A stretch of 64,000 bases of DNA, from contig NZ_RKLP01000006.1 of assembly GCF_004011865.1 (NCBI RefSeq), positions 62,001-126,000 of the forward strand, read 5' to 3'. Below are positions 60,584 to 64,000 of this stretch, piece by piece. This DNA is from Prescottella agglutinans (lineage in GTDB: Bacteria > Actinomycetota > Actinomycetes > Mycobacteriales > Mycobacteriaceae). The stretch's first letter is position 1, and every line of letters begins with the position of its first letter. The notes below the pieces were generated by a model. The model saw only the letters and a program-made list of their open reading frames with translations, was not told the DNA's origin and ran no database searches. The position numbers and the translations under genes are program-made.

Positions 60584-62697
60584 GACGGCCGGTCCCGACG
60601 TAGCACCAGCAGGGACCGGGACGGCACGGTGAGGACCTCACCGGACTTGGTCGCGAGATCCGTTGCGCCCGTGGGTGATGCGGTGTCCAGCTCGCCGAGC
60701 CACGCGGCGTGGCGATCGCCGCCGGGCACGGTGAACGCGAGGTCCCCGTCGTGCGCGTTGAAGAACAGCAGGAACGAGTCGTCGACGACACGGCGGCCGC
60801 GGTTGTCCGGTTCGGGGATCGCGTCGCCGCCCAGGTAGACGACGAGTCCCTTGCCGAAGCCGCTGTCCCAGTCCTCGGTCGTCATCTCCCGCCCGGACGG
60901 GGTGAGCCAGGCGATGTCGCGGCCGTGCTCGTCGCGGACCGGTCTGCCGGCGAAGAACCGACGGCGCCGGAACACCGGATGCGCCGCGCGCAACGCCGTC
61001 GCGCGGCGGGTGAAGGCGAGCAGGTCGGCGTTCGACCCGGCCAGCGTCCAGTCCATCCAGGACAGCGGCGAATCCTGGCAGTAGACATTGTTGTTGCCGT
61101 GCTGGGTGCGGCCCATCTCGTCGCCGTGCGCCAGCATCGGGGTGCCCTGGCTCAGCAGCAGCGTCGCGAGGATGTTCCGGCGCTGGCGGGCGCGCAGCGC
61201 CAGGATCTCCGGGTCGTCGGTGGGGCCTTCGACACCGCAGTTCCAGGACCGGTTGTGGCTCTCGCCGTCGCGGCCCTCCTCGCCGTTGGCCTCGTTGTGC
61301 TTCTCGTCGTACGACACCAGGTCGGCGAGCGTGAACCCGTCGTGGGCCGTCACGAAATTGATGCTCGCGCCGGGCCGGCGTCCGGTGGCCTCGTACAGGT
61401 CCGACGAGCCGGTCAGGCGCGAAGCGAACTCGCCGAGCGTCGCGGGCTGACCGCGCCAGTAGTCGCGGACTGTGTCGCGGTACTTGCCGTTCCACTCGGT
61501 CCACAGGCCGGGAAAGTTCCCCACTTGGTAGCCGCCCTCGCCGACGTCCCACGGCTCGGCGATCAGTTTCACCTGACTGACCACCGGATCCTGCTGCACC
61601 AGGTCGAAGAACGCGGAAAGCCGGTCCACGTCGTGCAGTTCCCGTGCCAGCGTCGACGCCAGGTCGAAGCGGAAGCCGTCGACATGCATCTCGGTGACCC
61701 AGTACCGCAGCGAATCCATGATCAGCTGGAGTGTGTGCGGATGCCGGGCGTTGAGGCTGTTCCCGGTCCCCGTGTAGTCCTTGTACAGCGCGGGATCGTC
61801 GTCGTCGAGCCGGTAGTACGCGGCGTTGTCGATGCCCCGGAACACGAGCGTCGGGCCCCGATGATCGCCCTCGGCGGTGTGGTTGTAGACGACGTCGAGG
61901 ATCACCTCGATGCCGGCCTCGTGGAACGCGCGGACCATCGCCTTGAACTCGGTGACCACGCCGCTGGGCTTGGTGGCCGACGAGTACTCCGCGTGCGGGG
62001 CGAGGAAGCCGAAGGTGTTGTATCCCCAATAGTTTCGCAGTCCCTGATCGAGCAGGATCTGGTCGTGCATGAACTGGTGCACCGGCATCAGTTCGATCGC
62101 GGTGACGCCGAGGGACCGCAGGTGGTCGATCACCTCGGGGTGCGCCAGGCCCGCGTAGGTTCCGCGGAGTTCCTCCGGCACACCGGGGTGCGTCGCGGTC
62201 ATGCCCTTCACGTGCGCCTCGTAGATGAGCGTCTCGTGGTACGGGGTGCGCGGTGGCCGGTCGGCGCCCCAATCGAAGTACGGGTTGATCACCACCGTCG
62301 TCATGGTGTGGCCCAGGGAGCCCTCGCCGAATGTGCGGAGCGACGGGTCGCCGCCGAAGGCGCCGTCGAACGCCTTCCCGTACGGGTCGAGCAGGAGCTT
62401 GGACGGGTCGCAGCGCAGGCCGGACGCCGGGTCGTGCGGTCCGTGCACCCGGAAGCCGTAGCGCTGGCCGGGGCCGACCGAGGGCAGGTACGCGTGCCAG
62501 ACGTATCCGTCCACCTCGTCCAGCGGTATCCGCGTCTCGGTGCCGTCCTTCGCGATCAGGCACAACTCGACGGCGTCGGCCACCTCGGAGAACACGGAGA
62601 AGTTGGTGCCGCCGCCGTCGTAGGTGGCGCCCAGCGGGTACGCGCTGCCCGGCCACACCTCGACCCGTGGGGTCGGCGGCGAGTCCGTACGCTCCAT
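60580..62697 (-). CDS. glgX: Glycogen debranching enzyme (TreX/GlgX)
   Basis: A 705-residue isoamylase-type GH13 enzyme that cuts alpha-1,6 branches of glycogen to give linear chains for TreY. A CBM48 domain (about 12-110, VWPGSAYPLGATYDGGGTNF) precedes the barrel: IYEAHVKGMTATHPGV, VILDVVYNHTAEGD, FRFDLAS (nucleophile Asp, about 343), LIAEPWDVGEGG (acid Glu, about 379) and NFVTAHDGFTLADLVSY. ATG at 62697 fits the family start. It is the first gene of the treXY pair, and the region upstream carries no regulator site that I recognise. Confidence 0.95.
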   Translation of the reverse strand: MERTDSPPTPRVEVWPGSAYPLGATYDGGGTNFSVFSEVADAVELCLIAKDGTETRIPLDEVDGYVWHAYLPSVGPGQRYGFRVHGPHDPASGLRCDPSKLLLDPYGKAFDGAFGGDPSLRTFGEGSLGHTMTTVVINPYFDWGADRPPRTPYHETLIYEAHVKGMTATHPGVPEELRGTYAGLAHPEVIDHLRSLGVTAIELMPVHQFMHDQILLDQGLRNYWGYNTFGFLAPHAEYSSATKPSGVVTEFKAMVRAFHEAGIEVILDVVYNHTAEGDHRGPTLVFRGIDNAAYYRLDDDDPALYKDYTGTGNSLNARHPHTLQLIMDSLRYWVTEMHVDGFRFDLASTLARELHDVDRLSAFFDLVQQDPVVSQVKLIAEPWDVGEGGYQVGNFPGLWTEWNGKYRDTVRDYWRGQPATLGEFASRLTGSSDLYEATGRRPGASINFVTAHDGFTLADLVSYDEKHNEANGEEGRDGESHNRSWNCGVEGPTDDPEILALRARQRRNILATLLLSQGTPMLAHGDEMGRTQHGNNNVYCQDSPLSWMDWTLAGSNADLLAFTRRATALRAAHPVFRRRRFFAGRPVRDEHGRDIAWLTPSGREMTTEDWDSGFGKGLVVYLGGDAIPEPDNRGRRVVDDSFLLFFNAHDGDLAFTVPGGDRHAAWLGELDTASPTGATDLATKSGEVLTVPSRSLLVLRRDRPS

Positions 62698-62792
62698 GCG
62701 GAAACCCTAGCCCGAGCGAGGCCGTCGAGGTCGACGACGCGGTGGGACACGGCTAGCGTGGATGGTGCGACATCGCCATCGAGACCGACGAG

Positions 62793-63068
62793 GTGCACGT
62801 TGTCATGGACGCCGGTGAACTGACACTGATAGCGGTTGCGGTGCTCGGGCCCGTGGCCGTCGGGATGGGCGCGATGTTCGGGGGATCCGGCGTCGCGGAG
62901 GCCCAGGAAGGAGCGCCGACGCCCGGAATCCTGAGCATCGAACTCGACGAGGAGGACGGGCGGCCGACGGCCGAGGTGGACCTCGTCGACCTGCAGGGCG
63001 ACCAGCGCGAAATCGAGATCGACCTGCAAACCGGCCGCATCATCGAGGACGAACCGGACACCGACTGA
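62793..63068 (+). CDS. Small exported PepSY-like protein
   Basis: A 91-residue protein with an N-terminal hydrophobic helix (about 9-32, LTLIAVAVLGPVAVGMGAMF) and a short acidic domain. The end, VDLQGDQREIEIDLQTGRII, follows the PepSY pattern (a strand, then DxxTGxI), a fold linked to protease inhibition or sensing outside the membrane. GTG at 62793 is used; ATG at 62805 is an alternative with a weaker link to the GACGAGG upstream. Single gene, divergent from glgX and convergent with the last gene. Confidence 0.65.
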   Translation: MHVVMDAGELTLIAVAVLGPVAVGMGAMFGGSGVAEAQEGAPTPGILSIELDEEDGRPTAEVDLVDLQGDQREIEIDLQTGRIIEDEPDTD

Positions 63069-63082
63069 GTCGATCGTGGCGG

Positions 63083-64000
63083 TCAGTCGTCGAGGGCGTC
63101 CTCGATGAGCGGTTCGAGGGCGCGGTGGGCTTCGGGGGAGAGACCGGCGGTGAGGGTGTCGACGGCGTCGATGACCTCCTCGCGTTCCAGGGTGTAGAGG
63201 AACTGGTGCTTGCGGTTGAGGGCCGCGATCGTGTCGAGGAACCCGGTTGCCGCGGCGGTCACGGTGTTCTCGTCCGTCGGTGACTCGTCGCGGACCTGGC
63301 GGAGGGCGGCGATGAACGCCGTGCGGGCCTTCTTCGCGACCGTGCGGGGGATGCCGTCGCGGCCGTCCCAGTGGCGCAGCGGGTTCTCGAGGTTCTCGGC
63401 CAGCCATTCGGGCTTGCGGGGCCTGCGGACGGTCACCTCGACGCGCGGCGCCTTCCTGTATCGGGCGCGCACGCGGGCGGCGACGTCGGCGGGGATGCTG
63501 TCGAGGTCGAGACTCGTGAGTGTCGGGAGTTCGTCCGGGCCGGGGAAATCATCGGGCGCGTAACCGAACAGGTCGCAGATCCACAGGGACGCCAGCCTCG
63601 GCAGGGCCGGCAACCCGTCGAGGCTGTGGAGCAGGCCCGGAGCGCCGAACAGGTGCAGCCAGGCGATGCCCGGGAAGCGCTCGGCGACGTCGGTGACATC
63701 CAGGTTCTCGATGACGCCGATCCTCAGCCCGTGCACGCGGTCGAGTCCGCGGACTGCAGGCACGGTTCCGGTGAGGTGCACGGTGATCCAGCGGCCGGCG
63801 TCATCGGCCACGACGCGCAGGTCGCGGCCGACGTCCCCTCCGGTGCCGTGCAGGTTCAAGAGGTCGAGGCTGGGTGGGAGCACCAGGAGTTCGAGCCCGG
63901 TGACGTCGATCGTGAGCCGGTCGAGACCCGTCCGGGACAGGTCGATCTCGCGTTGCCCGTGCCTGGTGAGGGTCAGATCCTTGACGAGCGGTGAGGACTC
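63083..64000 (-). CDS. Leucine-rich-repeat-like protein (5' end beyond the window)
   Basis: The frame is open from the window edge and ends at 63083, giving at least 305 residues. The first visible part (LTLTRHGQREIDLSRTGLDR, LDLLNLHGTGGDVGRDLRVV) continues the domain without a start, so the true start lies past base 64000. Repeated L-x-x-L units (GIAWLHLFGAPGLLHSLDGL, LPRLASLWICDLFGYAP) suggest a leucine-rich-repeat-like fold in the first half; the C-terminal half is helical and charged. Similar proteins are uncharacterised in actinobacteria. No signal peptide can be judged. Confidence 0.75.
   Translation of the reverse strand, partial: ESSPLVKDLTLTRHGQREIDLSRTGLDRLTIDVTGLELLVLPPSLDLLNLHGTGGDVGRDLRVVADDAGRWITVHLTGTVPAVRGLDRVHGLRIGVIENLDVTDVAERFPGIAWLHLFGAPGLLHSLDGLPALPRLASLWICDLFGYAPDDFPGPDELPTLTSLDLDSIPADVAARVRARYRKAPRVEVTVRRPRKPEWLAENLENPLRHWDGRDGIPRTVAKKARTAFIAALRQVRDESPTDENTVTAAATGFLDTIAALNRKHQFLYTLEREEVIDAVDTLTAGLSPEAHRALEPLIEDALDD

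Noticed and set aside
60709-62823. A plus-strand open frame opposite glgX
   Set aside because: Shadow of glgX, no domain or ribosome site.
1-64000. tRNA, rRNA, insertion sequences or prophage genes
   Set aside because: No cloverleaf-like T-arm sequences, rRNA segments, transposase motifs with terminal repeats, or phage structural proteins were recognised on reading both strands.

Overview
The window looks like chromosomal DNA of a high-GC mycolic-acid actinobacterium, most like Rhodococcus (family-level call; species not determinable by eye). Pointers are the division cluster ftsQ-ftsZ-pgeF-yggS-sepF-yggT-wag31, an ileS gene behind an actinobacterial T-box leader, dinB-lspA-rluD-dnaE1-ilvA in the order known from mycobacteria, a deazaflavin (F420) nitroreductase-family protein, two enzymes of mycofactocin-linked families, and frequent GTG/TTG starts. 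No tRNA, rRNA, CRISPR array, insertion sequence or phage gene was seen.

Layout. 1-5.9 kb: end of the division-cell-wall cluster and polar growth genes (ftsQ 5'-truncated by the window edge, ftsZ, pgeF, yggS, sepF, yggT, wag31). 5.9-21 kb: housekeeping genes (T-box/ileS, dinB, an Mtb12-like lipoprotein, two overlapping lipoprotein genes, lspA, rluD, an exported protein, an esterase, rarD, dnaE1). 21-32 kb: mixed genes, including a tiny secreted His/Cys-rich peptide, exported proteins of unknown function, a nitroreductase-family protein, poxB, ilvA, a divergent tetR/MFS exporter pair with two identical operator copies, and a large arylsulfatase. 32-36.6 kb: a 986-aa cell-surface protein with DUF11-like domains and a tract of 21 perfect GSLxA-type pentapeptides, followed by a class F sortase. 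36.6-38.3 kb: treZ. 38.4-58.1 kb: an accessory block (mycofactocin-type SDR, methyltransferase, hydrolase, LysR gene with a C-terminal frameshift, DoxX, sigma factor and partner membrane protein, NDMA-type alcohol dehydrogenase, asnB, LysR/EamA pair, SWIM/SNF2 pair, PhzD-like isochorismatase, flavohemoglobin, and an unlisted 42-aa hydrophobic peptide gene). 58.2-62.7 kb: treY and treX/glgX. 62.8-64 kb: a PepSY-like exported protein and a 5'-truncated leucine-rich protein.

How genes work together. FtsQ, FtsZ, SepF and Wag31 build the divisome and the polar growth zone. TreX, TreY and TreZ together turn glycogen or maltooligosaccharides into trehalose, but treZ sits about 20 kb from treXY with the accessory block between them. 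The surface protein and adjacent sortase form a likely substrate/enzyme pair. TetR/MFS, LysR/DoxX, LysR/EamA and sigma/membrane-protein arrangements are local regulatory pairs, several with visible dyads in the shared promoter. The most unusual items are the pentapeptide-tract surface protein with its non-canonical LIDSG sorting-like motif, the 42-aa hydrophobic peptide gene, the secreted His-rich peptide, and the LysR frameshift.
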